Below, piece after piece: positions 28,150 through 39,699 of a stretch of 64,000 bases of DNA. How positions within the stretch are numbered: the first letter of the stretch is position 1; every line of letters starts with the position of its first letter. Origin of the DNA: Globodera rostochiensis (taxonomy: Eukaryota; Nematoda; Chromadorea; Rhabditida; Heteroderidae); NCBI GenBank assembly GCA_018350325.1, contig JAEVLN010000043.1:124001-188000 (forward strand). Reading direction: 5' to 3'. The notes below the pieces were generated by a model. It made no database searches. It was given only the letters and a program-made list of their open reading frames with translations, and was not told the origin of the DNA. The translations under genes were made by a program, and so were the position numbers.

Positions 28150-29512
28150 CGCTGAATTTAATCAATTTGATTTAATTGGAAAGAGCCAAATTCCGTAAAT
28201 CGCTTCATACCCACCCAAACCATACAAAGTCGGTATCAATTGAAAGCTCATAATGAGGAGAACTTATTTGTAAGCATAAGCTAAACTATTTGATGCTACT
28301 GAAAAAGTTATAAGGCCATAAGCCAATTTTAAAAATTATTTTTTCAAGGCTTTCAGACCTTCAGAATCGCTTAGTTTTTGCTTGGTGAAAGATTCTAGAA
28401 CAACCGAGCCTTCGATTAATATCTTGATTATCTGATTTGGATTAAGATGGAAAAAGTTATATGTAACTGTCGGCACATTTTGGTACATTGGTTTTGGCCT
28501 AAATGACTATAATTCTCTTCAAACTCAATCGAATCAGATAAATTTGGTGTCATTTGAAAGCTCAGATTATTTATAAAATATGTTCTAGCGGAAAAAGTGA
28601 TGTCTTTCTGAGCGAAATTTTATCGTAAAACTACCTATTTTCCCACCTAAACGATCTATTATGCATTTCCTTATTTTGTTTTCTAGGGATGTTGAAAGTA
28701 TGAAATGGATCTGAAGTAAAGAACAAAAGTTATGAGTATCGGAATTCGTGATGCTTTTTTAATTGGTTGAAAAAAATGTGAGAGAGAACGCCAAACGAGA
28801 GAAAGTTAGAGAAAGAAAGGAAATTTGTTTAATTCTCTCGTACTCTCTATTTATTGGCACACATCTCGCTTTTTGAGCCGCTGTGTATATTGGCAACACA
28901 AAAGGACGAACGTCAGCCAATGGAGGACAGGATAAAAAAACGTCTAAGGAGTAACAAATTGTCATCAAAAATCAAAATTTTTTCTCGGCAGCGCCGACCC
29001 CCTCTGTAAAAATTTGTATTTTTGAAAAAATGCACCCCCTAAAATTGAGTCCCCCCCCCCCCCGAAAATTTTTCCTGGCTACGCCCTTGGATGGAAGTGT
29101 TTAAGCTTTAAAGCTATGGGGTCCTTTAGAACAAAAAACTATTGCTAAAGTTTTTCAAACAATACATATGTAAATGAAAAATAAAAATTCCGACCGGACG
29201 TTTTATGAATAAAAAATGCAAACAAATTAACACGATTTTTGAGATTGATAAACAACTGACAATTGAACACAAAATAATTTTTGAAATCTCTTCCTCATCT
29301 AAAAACGGAACTTGAACATGCGCAACCTGAATATTTTAATTTTTTATATTTACACGATAGATTTCTCAAGCGCTAGTCCCTAAAAAAATGCCTTCCTTCC
29401 ATAAATTTCGTCTGTCCATAAAAAGGAAGAAGTTTTAGAATTTTAGTGACCAAAAACCGGAGTGAATCAAATCTGAGAAATGCTTATTTCTAAATAATGA
29501 GAAAAAAGCAAA
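28150..29512. other. AT-rich intergenic DNA
   Basis: No gene is supported. The stretch 28190-28730 repeats phrases such as gaaagctca and aaaaagttat. At 28985-29090 lies a C-run followed by cctggctacgcccttgg, an end shared with small elements at 23391-23502 and elsewhere. Confidence 0.45.
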
Positions 29513-30354
29513 TCACCTGTGATATAAAGGGTATACGCTCACAAAAGCCAGATAGAAGCATACAATCGGGAGAATCGGACGGCATCCAACGTGCAGTTTG
29601 CGGAACATTGGGTAGGTCCAAATGTTGTAGTGCACGACAATCTCTTCATATCTGAAATTTTTAAAATGAGATTTTTGTAAATTTTTTTGGTACATTAAAA
29701 ATGGGAATAAAGAATAACGAAAGGCAAAATTGACGTACCCAGCGACCATGACTAAGGAAGACAGAGCCGGCCCAACATAAGCGCCATATCGGCTAAGTCT
29801 CGCCCGTCGGTGCTGCCACATGAAAATGTCAACCAACATGGCGAGAACGGGCAGAACTGCCATGTGATTCCAATTCACGGCGAACAGACTGCGCACCTCG
29901 CTGCTTGCCTGCGTTCCCGGGTCCATGATGTATTGAGCCCAAATCAACATGACCACCACCTAAAAACAAGCAACTAAACTATTTTAACTTAAAAAGACAT
30001 TAATTTAGTTAAAAAACCAAAATTAAAATTCGCTTAGAGATTATTTTGAACTTACAATCGAGAACGGGAAGAGAATGGACGCTGTGACAGTATGAAGTTT
30101 AGACGCAAAGGTGCGCGATCGGTACGGCGAAGGCATGAGAGCGGCTGCCGTTGTGTAATAGAACCATTGCAGCAACTAAAAAACATAGAAAGTCGAGAAC
30201 AGAAAAAACAAATAAAAATTCGTTCAGAGTAATATTAAGTTAAATTCGCAAATCCTTTCGAAAAGTTCTTTAAGAAAATGAGCCAAAAAAAACCCTAAAT
30301 CTTCCATACTTACAAGGTTGTTCGTTGCGAGCCAACTAACGTAGGCGTTGGAAA
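29513..30354 (-). CDS. AIG1/ADTRP-type (FAR-17a) membrane hydrolase, 5' end missing
   Basis: Proteins of this family are multi-pass membrane hydrolases that cleave fatty-acid esters of hydroxy fatty acids. Four exons on the minus strand, 30354-30314, 30175-30056, 29959-29739 and 29651-29513, join in phase. The product has several hydrophobic segments: SWLATNNLLLQWFYY, ASILFPFSIVVVMLIW, AVLPVLAMLVDIF, ALSSLVMVAG and PILPIVCFYLAFVS. NWNHMAVLPVLAML matches the NHGMHT-VLPF block of AIG1, keeping the conserved His. YNIWTYPMFRKL matches the family's W-YP-F-L block. The first 40 or so residues are absent. An AT-rich frame around 30417-30500 ending FMP, in the right phase, could precede, but is not convincing. 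The donor GG-gtacgt of exon 3 was chosen because it restores the family alignment. The last codon could instead be a splice donor. Confidence 0.8.
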
Positions 30355-30577
30355 CTGGAAAAACGTAATATTATTAATGTGAAACATTTTATTAAAATGT
30401 AAAATGTTTACCGGGCATAAAATGGTCGTGAATTTTTGACCAAACATAATTGTAATATAATAAATAAGTAAATATAAGAGAGAAATATGTGTAAACATAT
30501 TTCATATTCTTATTTTTGACCATTTTTAGGCTAAAAAAAGCTCATAAGCAAAATAAGTGTGCAAAAATAATTTAAAC

Positions 30578-31564
30578 CAGGCGTGCTCACGGATACGAAT
30601 TTTTGTATCCGTATCCGTCCGTCCTCAAAAGCCCATTTCCGTTATCCGTCCGTATCCGTCCGTCCTTAAAATCTCATATCCGTTATCCGTCCGTATCCGT
30701 GACGTTCCAAAATTCCATATCCGGATATCCGTCCGCGGATGTCCGCGGATATCCGCATTATTTAAAAATCACTAAAGTTTTCTCCAAAGTTCGAAAAAAT
30801 GATTTTTCAAAGCGAATTTTTTCCGATCGCGTTATCGTCTGATTAAAATTAAATAAAAATTAATATGTATTGAGCTTAACACGAAAATTTTAAATGAAAA
30901 GATTGAACTTTTGATTGTTTGTTAATCATTTTTTCCAAAAAAAATTTTCTGTAAGAATTTTTAACATTATTGTTAAAAAAAATTTCAAAAATTTTTTGAA
31001 AATTCTGCTTTACTGCTGTGGGATGGGAGGTCGGCGGTGCCGATAGGCGCCGCCGAAAGAAAAATTGAATATTTAAAGATTTATGCTAAGAAAAATCGTC
31101 CAATTTTTAGGTAATTGAGTTCTAAAATTAACTAATTTATGTAAATGCTTAAAATTTAATTTTTAAGTCTGATTTTTTTCAAAAAGTTATAAGAATACAC
31201 AAAGAATATAAAAACAAAAAATAAAGATGATGTCGCGAGAGGGTATAGAACCCTCGACCCAAAGTAGCATCACTATAAAAGTTTAACCACTAGGCCATGT
31301 TCAAATCTGAAAATTAAACCTGAAAATCAATTAAGAAAATCGTTTTAATAAATTTTCCTTCAGCAGTAAAAAAACAGTGGATGCGACGGATATCCGCGGA
31401 TCTTAAGGTCATATCCGTCATCCGTCCGTATCCGTGACGATCCGAAAACTCATATCCGTTATCCGTCCGTATCCGGATATATCCGAAAAACCATATCCGT
31501 TATCCGTCCATATCCGGATATATCCGCGGATATCCGGATATCCGGATATCCGTGAGCACGCCTG
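30578..31564. mobile_element. hAT-like non-autonomous element, 987 bp, exact 8-bp target duplication
   Basis: The ends are CAGGCGTGCTCACGGATA and its exact inverse. ATTTAAAC lies directly outside both, at 30570-30577 and 31565-31572. Both subterminal zones are packed with repeats of atccgtccgt and tatccggata over about 150 bp. Inside are the GC hairpin with GATA loop (31033-31054) and, on the minus strand at 31305-31230, a tRNA-like sequence with TGGCCTAGTGGTTAAAC and GGTTCTATACC. It has no transposase. An 8-bp duplication and subterminal repeat clusters are typical of hAT elements. Confidence 0.88.
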
Positions 31565-31587
31565 ATTTAAACAATCTTCAGATTCCA

Positions 31588-31925
31588 GTCCGTCCGCTTA
31601 ATCATTCATTATACAACACAAACTTTTATGTTAATAAATTTGTAAATTTTGGTTGTCAAAAAAAGAGTTATGATGTTTGAAAAACGATGAAAAAACGCTT
31701 GCTGATAAACGCAAGAAGAATGAAGGAAAATGATTGAAACTTTGGAATGGCTCTTAAGGCATACTGTATGGGTCAACATCTTTTTTTTTCTCTCAAATTC
31801 TAGAAGAAATTTGAATATTAGGCATTATGCCAATGCGACTTTGTTTTTGTTTTTAAGGGCTACCGAACCGAATCTTGACCGGGGCAATAGCTGACTGACT
31901 TTAAGCTTAACCGATTCAGACTTTC
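31588..31925 (+). repeat. Dispersed repeat, copy 2
   Basis: This is the second copy of the sequence at 22673-23055, in the same orientation. It begins 16 bases after the target duplication of the neighbouring hAT-like element and lacks the internal 45-base doubling of copy 1. Confidence 0.75.
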
Positions 31926-33490
31926 TAAAAACCATCCCGACAGCTCTTGTCAAGCTGAAGCTATATGTATTAGGCCAAAGCTTTGCGATTGGACAAGTTT
32001 TTTGGAAAAAAATTGGCCGAAACAAATGGTTAAAATTTAATCTACCAAGCAGTTACAGTTACCCGATAATTGACATTCCCTGTCTTGGTTCCGGAAAGTG
32101 TATCCCGGTCCTGGTTTCCGAAAATTCCGGGTTCTGTCCTACTCTACTCATGTACATACAGTGGTCGCCATATCTACCTATACTGCATAATGAAGCATTG
32201 TGAGAAAAAGTAGCCAAGGGCTTTTTTTTTTAGCATTTTTAGTGGGCTTTAAAAAACCTCCGAGGGCTTGGAAAAATTTTCTAAGAAAAATAAATTTGAT
32301 GGATGAATAGCCCACAAAATTCTTTACAAACGCCAAAAGACTGCTAAGCTCTGCGACTTTTCTCAGATGAGCTACGGGATGATGCACAACGCATGGTACC
32401 GACCGTCCATTGGGGGGGGGGGTACTGTAACATGATTTGAGTAATCTTATTTCCGATATTCAGAGAAGCAATTAATGTCCAAAAATATCGAAATATAAAA
32501 GGCAATAAATTAACTAATTAAAATTGACAATATATTTTATGAACAAAATTCACCGTCCAACTGATTTCGCAAAGTCTAAGTGGTACATCGAGACTCGTGT
32601 TTTTTCAGAGACAAAATTTAGCTAAAGTTTCCCGGAGGCGCCGGACCTCTTTCATTATTAAATCGCTTCAAAAAATGACTATTTTTAAAATTTTGGCTGC
32701 AAATCTCTTAACCAGCGCTCCGAAATCTGAGGGTTTAGCCTCGTTTTGTGGCAAAATGAGATTTTTTATGGGTTTTCAAAAGTTTGGAAGGTTTTTTTAA
32801 TGCAAAAAAGCATTAAAATTTTGGTTAAATCTGTTAACAAATTGAGTTAAAAATTCCAAAATTTTCTTGGCGGCGCCTACCGGCACCGCCGACCCCCGCC
32901 CACTTTCCCAAAATTTTCTTTTGAAAAATCCCGCGCAAAAAAATTATGTAAAAATGCTCATTTATGACTGGAAGTTGTTCAATTCAATTATTTGTACCTA
33001 TAAATATAACGAATGAAGCTGAAATTTACTTTATTTTTGATTCTAATGAAGAAATTGAATATGCGGATTTTAGGTACTAAATGAGGATTTTTTAATCCTT
33101 CGGTTCGGATTTAAAAATTTTGGGATCCGAGCCCTGACTTAAGCTCATTTGAATAAATTATAATGAGAATCATCGCAAAATTAAGTATTTTTTTAAAAAA
33201 ATGAATTATATTTTAATCAAAATTTAGTATTATTTTTCTTTATAAAATTTCTATTAGTAATTAAAATTGCCTGAGAACTCGACAAACGCTTTGGCCACCA
33301 ATAATAATCAAATGAATATTCCTTTGCGATGGTGAACGTAACAATTGTTCTGTTCAGAATTCCATAGTCATTGAGTTTATCTGCAAATTTATCAAAATAT
33401 TTATATTTATGATTAGGGCCAAGATTTTTCGATTTTTGATCACAGTTTTACAAATACTAGCGGTTTAGGTGCGCCTAACGGCGCACCCAA
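31926..33490. other. AT-rich DNA without a supported gene
   Basis: The only distinct item is a further copy of the GC hairpin at 32869-32890, on the opposite strand relative to 31033-31054. A 10-base G-run is at about 32411. Confidence 0.45.
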
Positions 33491-33493
33491 CCG

Positions 33494-35353
33494 CTAGAAG
33501 AACGGATATGTTATGAACAGATTTGATTGAAATACTTCAATTCCCTTTTGGACTTTTCTCTCTTGACACTGTTCCCTTTTGACATTTTCTCCCTTTTTAC
33601 CTTTTTCCCCTTTAGGCACTTTTCCCTTTTGGCACTTTTCCCGCTTGGCATTTTCCCCCGTGGCATTCCACCTTTTGGCTTCACTCTTGATTTTCCTTTT
33701 GGCACTGTTCCCTCTTGACATTTTCTCCCTTTTTCCCCTTTGGGCACTTTTGCCGCTTGGCACTGTTTCCTTTTGGCATTTTCTCTCTTTTTCCCTTTTG
33801 GCACTTGCCCTTTTGACATTATCCTTTTTGGCACTTTTCCCGCTTGGCATTTTCTCCGTTTTTACCTTTTTCCCTTTTAGACACTTTCCCTTTTGGCACT
33901 TTCTCGCTTGGCACTTTTCCCCGCTTTTGGCTTTTCCCCCGTGGCATTTCACCTTTTTGCACTTTTCCTTTTGGCACTGTTTCCTCTTGGCATTTTCTCT
34001 CCTTTTTCTTTTTCTCGCTTGGAACTTTTCCCTGCATTTGGCTTTTCCACCATGGCATTTCACCTTTTGGCATTTTTCCTTTTGGCATTTGCATCTTGTG
34101 GCACTTTTCCCTCTTGATTTTCTTTTTTCCCCTTTTGGCACCGTTCCCTCTTGGCATTTTTCCCCGCTTTTGGCTTTTTCCCCGTGGCATTTCACCTTTT
34201 GGCATTTTTCCACTTGGCACGCACTTTCCTCTTGGCATTTTCTCTCTTTTTCCCTTTTGGCATTTTTCTTGCTTGGAACTTTTCCCTGCATTTGGCTTTT
34301 CCACCATGGCATTTCACCTTTTTTGCACTTTTCCTTTTGGCATTTGCATCTTGTGGCACTTTTCCCTCTTGATTTTCCTTTTTCCCCTTTTGGCACCGTT
34401 CCCTCTTGGCATTTTGCCTTTTGGCACTTTTCCATTTTGACATTTTCTCTTTTGGCATGTTTCCTCTGGCATTTTCTCTCTTTTGACACTTTTCCCTTTT
34501 GGCACTTTTCCCGCTTTGCATTTTCCCCGGTTTTGGCTTTTCCCCCGTGGCATTTCACCCCTTTGCAGTTTTTCCTTTTGGCACCCTTCCCTCTTGGCAT
34601 TTTCCCTTTAGGCACTTTTCCTTTTGGCATTTTCCCGTTAGGCACTTTTCTCTCTTGGCACCGTTTCCTTTTGGCATTTTCTCCCTTTTTCCCCTTTTGG
34701 CACTTTTCTCTCTTGGCACTGTGTCCTCTTGGCATTTTCCCCGCTTTTGGCTTTTCCCCAGGCATTTCACCTTTTGGCATCTTCATCTTACGGCACTTTT
34801 CACTCTTGATTTTCCCTTTTGACACTGTTCCTGTTCCCTCTTGGCATTTTCTCCCTTTTTCCCCTTTGGGCACTTTTTCCTTTTGGCACTTTTCCCGCTT
34901 GGCATTTTCCCCGCTTTTGGCTTTTCCCCCGTGGCATTTCACCCCTTTGCACTTTTTCCTTTTGGCACCCTTCCCTCTTGGCATTTTCCCTTTAGGCACT
35001 TTTCCTTTTGGCATTTTCCCGTTAAGCACTTTTCTCTCTTGGCACCGTTTCCTTTTGGCATTTTCTCCCTTTTTCCCCTTTTGGCAGTTGCCCTTTTGAC
35101 ATTTTGGCACTTTTCTCTCTTTTTCCACTCTTGATTTTTCCTTTTGACACTGTTCCTGTTCCCTCTTGGCATTTTCTCCCTTTTTCCCCTTTGGGCTCTT
35201 TTCCCTTTTGGCATATTGCCTTTTGGCACTTTTCCCTCTTGGCACTATTCCTCTTGGCATTTTCTCTCTTTTTCCCTTTTGGCACTTTTCCCGCTTGGCA
35301 CTTATTTTTGCACTGGTTTTCCTTTTTATCTTTGTTAAAAAGTTTTTTAGCAA
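33494..35353 (-). repeat. Minisatellite open over 619 codons (Lys/Gly/Cys-rich)
   Basis: About 1.85 kb of degenerate short units, on the plus strand variants of cttttggcacttttccc. On the minus strand they form one open frame from an ATG at 35353 to 33494, with variants of GKCQKGK, KREK and MPRGK. The plus strand also holds a 506-codon open frame (33579-35099) rich in Phe, Leu and His. Most unit-length differences keep the frame. I recognise no family. The open frames could be a by-product of the unit composition, which lacks stop triplets, so a gene is not claimed. It abuts the left target duplication of the Mutator-like element. Confidence 0.8.
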
Positions 35354-35396
35354 AATTTATTTAGCCTTTAAAAAAATAAAAAAATGAATTTAAAAC

Positions 35397-37352
35397 GGTA
35401 AAATATCGATTCGTTCCCCACCAATTCGTACCCCATCGATTCGTTCCCCACCTTCGATTCGTTCCCTTTGTAACGATTCGTTCCCTTTGTAACGATTCGT
35501 TCCCTTTTTAACGATTCGTTCCCTTTTTAACGTTTCGTTTCTATGTTTCAGATGGCTTTTTACAGCAAAAGAATTGGATCGAAGACTTTAATGGTTTCCG
35601 ACCATCCGGAAAATCCCAATCTCTGCTATAAATGGACAAAGAGTGGGAAACCACACATATCCGGTCTGCGTTACGTTTGCGCGGGGTGCCGAAAACTCAG
35701 AGACGCCAAGCAAGTGGCAAAAGAAACGCCATTACCAACTCGAAAGCTGGCTGGAGATAAATGGGCAGATGATGGGCCGTCGACTGCTCATTTTTGCCAA
35801 CCATTTGAGCGCACAAAAGTGCAAGGAGAGGAGGTGAAAATTATTTTTTTTATCGAATGAAAAGATGTTTTCAGGAACGGCGTAAGGTGCAAGCTGAGCT
35901 TGCAATGGGGTCACGCGAGAATGTGGCATCAGCAAAGGTTCGGATCGAAACTAGGGTGGCCCAAAAATACAGCGACAAAGGCGATGAAGAGCGTAACCGG
36001 ATTCGTGATGTAGCTTGCGGAAACAGGACGGCGACAAAACAGGTTATTTTCAAAAGATTATTTCATTCATCAGTTATTTGTAGGCTCTTTATCGTGCATC
36101 AACAAAACGTTTCACCAATGTGTGCATCACGGGCTTACCAATGGCGACTGCCGTTATTTATGGGTGACGCTTCGTGGAAGAAGCGCGCTGCCGGGTTCAG
36201 TTTCATTCACGTCCAATGCAAAATGTGCAGCTTCCATGTGCGTCAGGCCTTGCAGAGACGTGTTCAACGAATGGGACTGACGCAGCTGTACACTTCACGT
36301 GATGATGCCGGCGTTGCCTTTCAGCGCCTGATTCGTAAGATGGGTGCCTTGCAATTCTGCCCCCCTGGCTACATGAACCGTTCTGTTCATTTGCTCCGGA
36401 CAATGATCAATGAATCTGTGCTGGAACTTGGCGCAAGAGTTGCGACCAATAGCATTTTGGACTATTATGTAACTTTTTTAGAGAAAAATTATAAATTTGC
36501 AAAAATTCAGGTCAGCACGTGGATCAGGAACAGCATTGGCCCTGATTTTTTCAGCCTCTTCAACGTTCCGCGCCATCGTACCATCAACCACGCTGAGAGC
36601 TACCATGGTCGGCAGCGTTGGTTCTACCAACCCCACTTGCTTCTTGGTCGTTGGCTTGTGAATTTTCAGGTTTTAATTTTCTTTACTTTGAAATTTTTCA
36701 TTAAAATAGGAGGTCTCTCATGCGGAGGAAGAGTCTGCTGTGGCAATTGATGAAGGACGCCAACAACCGAATCAACCATTGGCATTGACAGCGGAGATAG
36801 ATGCCAACATCGAGCGAGAAAAGACAGACATCCTGGCCTTTCTGAACACCGACTTCGAGGACGAACAATTCGCGGTGACCATGGCGCGATTTTTCGGACG
36901 TGTTGGACATTTGGTTGGCTTCAACGCGCCACCAAGGGCAGAGCTGGACGAGCAGATGCAAGAAGCGGCAGCAATGGAAGAGGCTGAAGCGAGTTTGGAC
37001 GAGAGTGGAATAATTGTTGAAGAAAATGATGAAGAAAATATTAATCCAAATTGATATTTGCAATATTATTCTCCCATTTTGTTATGCATTTGCCGGTTTT
37101 CGAGTTAAAATTTTCGTGCATTTTAACAAGTTTAAACTTAGGTAAAAAGGTTTAATTTTAATAGCATATTCATTTCCAGCACCCAAAAAATATAAACTCC
37201 AACTTTTGAACGATTTTTGGAGGCTTTTTGTCATTTTTAAAGAGGGGAACGAATCGTTACAAAGGGAACGAATCGTTACAAAGGGAACGAATCGTAGGTG
37301 GGGAACGAATCGATGGGGTACGAATTGGTGGGGAACGAATCGATCCCCGTTC
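35397..37352 (+). mobile_element. Mutator-like element (MULE), 1956 bp, 9-bp target duplication
   Basis: ATTTAAAAC is directly repeated at 35388-35396 and 37353-37361, outside the element. The inverted ends of 110-130 bp are built of tandem sub-units: cgattcgttccc at the left and gggaacgaatcg at the right, separated by tttgtaa or ttacaaa. Between them lies the remnant of a transposase gene. Nine-base duplications and long inverted ends are typical of Mutator-like elements. Confidence 0.85.
35543..37054 (+). pseudogene. Decayed MULE-type transposase gene
   Basis: Exons can be traced at 35543-35833, 35875-36042, 36084 onward, to 36468, then 36511-36669 and 36710-37054. The first part has an N-terminal zinc-binding-like region with YVCAGCRKLRD and later AHFCQPF. 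The third exon starts ALYRASTKRF but meets TGA at 36165-36167. Reading resumes in another frame from about 36142: CKMCSFHVRQALQRRVQRMG resembles the C-FH-QAL block after the last acidic residue of the MULE core. Then follow NVPRHRTINHAESYHGR and an acidic tail. The usual central core before this block is missing, so an internal deletion or frameshift has probably inactivated it. A 42-bp stop-free intron lies at 36469-36510. Confidence 0.7.
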
Positions 37353-37394
37353 ATTTAAAACATGTTTAATTCAATTTTAATTCATTGAAAAAAG

Positions 37395-37476
37395 AATTTT
37401 GCATTCGGGAATTGAACCCACACATTAAGTATTAAACGCTAAAACGATTATCCACTACCCCACCGACACCGGTGGA
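37395..37476 (-). repeat. tRNA-like sequence
   Basis: On the minus strand it reads ggggtagtggataatcg (A-box-like), then acttaatgtgtg and GGTTCAATTCC (B-box-like) with a 4-5 bp T-stem. It shares its layout with the tRNA-like sequences at 21245-21330 and 31230-31305. Confidence 0.45.
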
Positions 37477-37489
37477 AATTCCACTTACT

Positions 37490-38030
37490 TTTTCTTTACC
37501 AACCGCTAATCTCTGCTGCCCATAATTTCTCACTCACACTCCCTCCTTTCACTCTTTCTCTTGCCTCTTCTCCCCCACTCTTTTCTCTTTCTCTCACTCC
37601 CACGCCCAGGCAGCGCAGCCATTTGCGCAATATCTCTACCCCATCTTCTCTCTCTTTCTCTTTCAAAAGTCTCTTCACTTTGCACACTATTTTTTTCATT
37701 TCAAACACTCTTTTTATCACAACGACTTCCTTATTTTCAAATTTCAAATGCCCCTTTTCCCGCTATAACATCCGGACGGACACATCTCCTTTTTATATAA
37801 GGACTTTTTAACCGAACCGAAGAAATGCCCGGTTTTCGGTCTCGGTTCAGTTTGAAACTGACTTGCTAAAGGTGTAAAAAATATAAATAGAAATTTTTTA
37901 TAGACAGATAATTATTCGGGGCAAATTAACAAAGATTAAATTAGCAAATATTTGTCAAACAATTAAATTCTTACATACCTAACAATCAAATTCAAAAAAA
38001 GTGTGCAATTTTGTGTCAGATTGACGGGTA
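37490..38030. other. Pyrimidine-rich then AT-rich intergenic DNA
   Basis: 37500-37700 is rich in ctctttct phrases, with a TATA-like ttttatataagga near 37792. No reading frame resembles a known protein. Confidence 0.4.
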
Positions 38031-38038
38031 CTTACCAG

Positions 38039-38686
38039 TAGAGACCGGTCGAGACGAGATCTCGTCTCGAGATCTCGAAAAATCTCGACGAGATATCTCG
38101 AGAAATCTCGTCTTGACATCTCGTCTCGAATAAAACTGAATTTTCGAGATTTTTCGAGATCCGAGATTTTTTCGAGAATCTCGTCTCGAGTCTCGCTCGA
38201 AAGAAGCTCGAGATTCTCGATCTCGACTCCAAAATTTTTCATGAAACAATGCTTTTCTTAAAGATTGCCAATTTTTATAAAAAATTTCCCCGGCGGCGCC
38301 TGTCGGCATCGCCGGACATACTCCATTTTGGCTGCAAATCAAGGTTTAAACACAATTGAATTTTCTTTTGGTTTTTCAAAACCTTGAAACACAGGCTAAC
38401 ACTTATATTTCGTGACCAAATTTTGCAGACATGCTTCTAGTTCTCCCTTCTTACCCCTACAAGATTTGGTGGAGTTTCTGAGAATTTTGAAAAAAAAAAT
38501 ATATTTTCATCAAAATCTCGAATCTCGACTGTTCCGGGTCGAGATTTTTCGAGATCTGAGATTCTCGAAAAATCTCGTCTCAACATCTCGTCTCGAATAA
38601 AACTGAGTTTTCGAGATTTTTCGAGATCCGAGATTTTTTCGAGAATCTCGTCTCTAGTCTCGCTCGAAGCTCAAGTCCGGTCTCTA
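38039..38686. mobile_element. hAT-like element, 648 bp, 8-bp target duplication with one mismatch
   Basis: The ends are TAGAGACCGG and CCGGTCTCTA. The flanks are CTTACCAG (38031-38038) and CTTACCAC (38687-38694). Both subterminal zones consist of clustered tctcgtctcg and gagatttttcgagat motifs; a block of about 110 bp is directly repeated at roughly 38100-38210 and 38570-38670. A diverged GC hairpin lies at 38292-38313. There is no transposase. Confidence 0.8.
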
Positions 38687-39071
38687 CTTACCACCTCCGT
38701 TTGTACAGTATCCATTTGTAGATCGAAGAAATCAAAATTTTATTTGAATTAATGCCTATGATGCATCACATTATGTTTCAAATAAATTTGTCAACAATTC
38801 CGGTAAACTTAATGTATACATCATTTCAGTGCCCACACTTCAGTGCCCATTATAAATGTGTCATTTATGTGCCAGATTTTTTTTTGCTAAACAATATTTG
38901 CTAGCAAATCAACGCTTCAACTTTAATAGGAATAACCCTCAGCTAGCGGCTCCTTATTTAAGAAAAAAAAATCATAGGGAGACCCTTTTGTTTTGTAATT
39001 TTTTTTTAAATCCGGGCAATTTTCTTAAGTAAGTTCTAAATTTTCCACCCCGTCCACCCCCCCCCCCCATA

Positions 39072-39478
39072 GGCAAAACTATTTATATTAATGGCAAAAC
39101 TATTTTTATTAATGACAAAACTATTTTTATTAATGACAAATATTTTTGTTAATGGCAAAAGGCAAAACTATTTTTATTAATGGCAAAACTATTTTTATTA
39201 ATGACAAAACTATTTTTATTAATGGCAAAACTATTTTTATTAATGACAAAACTATTTTTATTAATGACAAAACTATTTTTATTAATGGCAAAACTATTTT
39301 TATTAATGGCAAAACTATTTTTATTAATGGCAAAACTATTTTTATTAATGACAAAACTATTTTTATTAATGGCAAAATTATTTTTATTAATGGCAAAACT
39401 ATTTTTATTAATGGCAAAACTATTTTTATTAATGGCAAAACTATTTTTATTAATGACAAAACTATTTTTATTAATGGC
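39072..39478. repeat. 21-bp tandem repeat, about 19 copies, bounded by C-runs
   Basis: The unit ggcaaaactatttttattaa plus t alternates with a gacaaaa variant. A unit of seven codons keeps several frames open on both strands, giving seven-residue peptide repeats that are probably not real proteins. C-runs of about 11-13 bases border it at 39057-39070 and 39480-39490. Confidence 0.95.
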
Positions 39479-39699
39479 ACCCCCCCCCCCTCTTTAGGCT
39501 TTGCTCTCTCTCATTTTAACAGGAAATTGCCACAAAAAAAATTTGGTCGGCCAAAAAGCAGCAGCATTTTTGGAAAACGTTTATTCAAACAAAAACATCG
39601 GCTCGGCCCACTAAAAATATGCAAAATTCTGGCAAAAGCAGCAGAGACTTTTTCTTTAATGTATCGTAAAAAGAACAAAATGAACATGAGCTGATTGAA

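Noticed and set aside
39130..39694. Repeated seven-residue frames on both strands
   Set aside because: A 21-bp tandem unit keeps its frame open by length alone.
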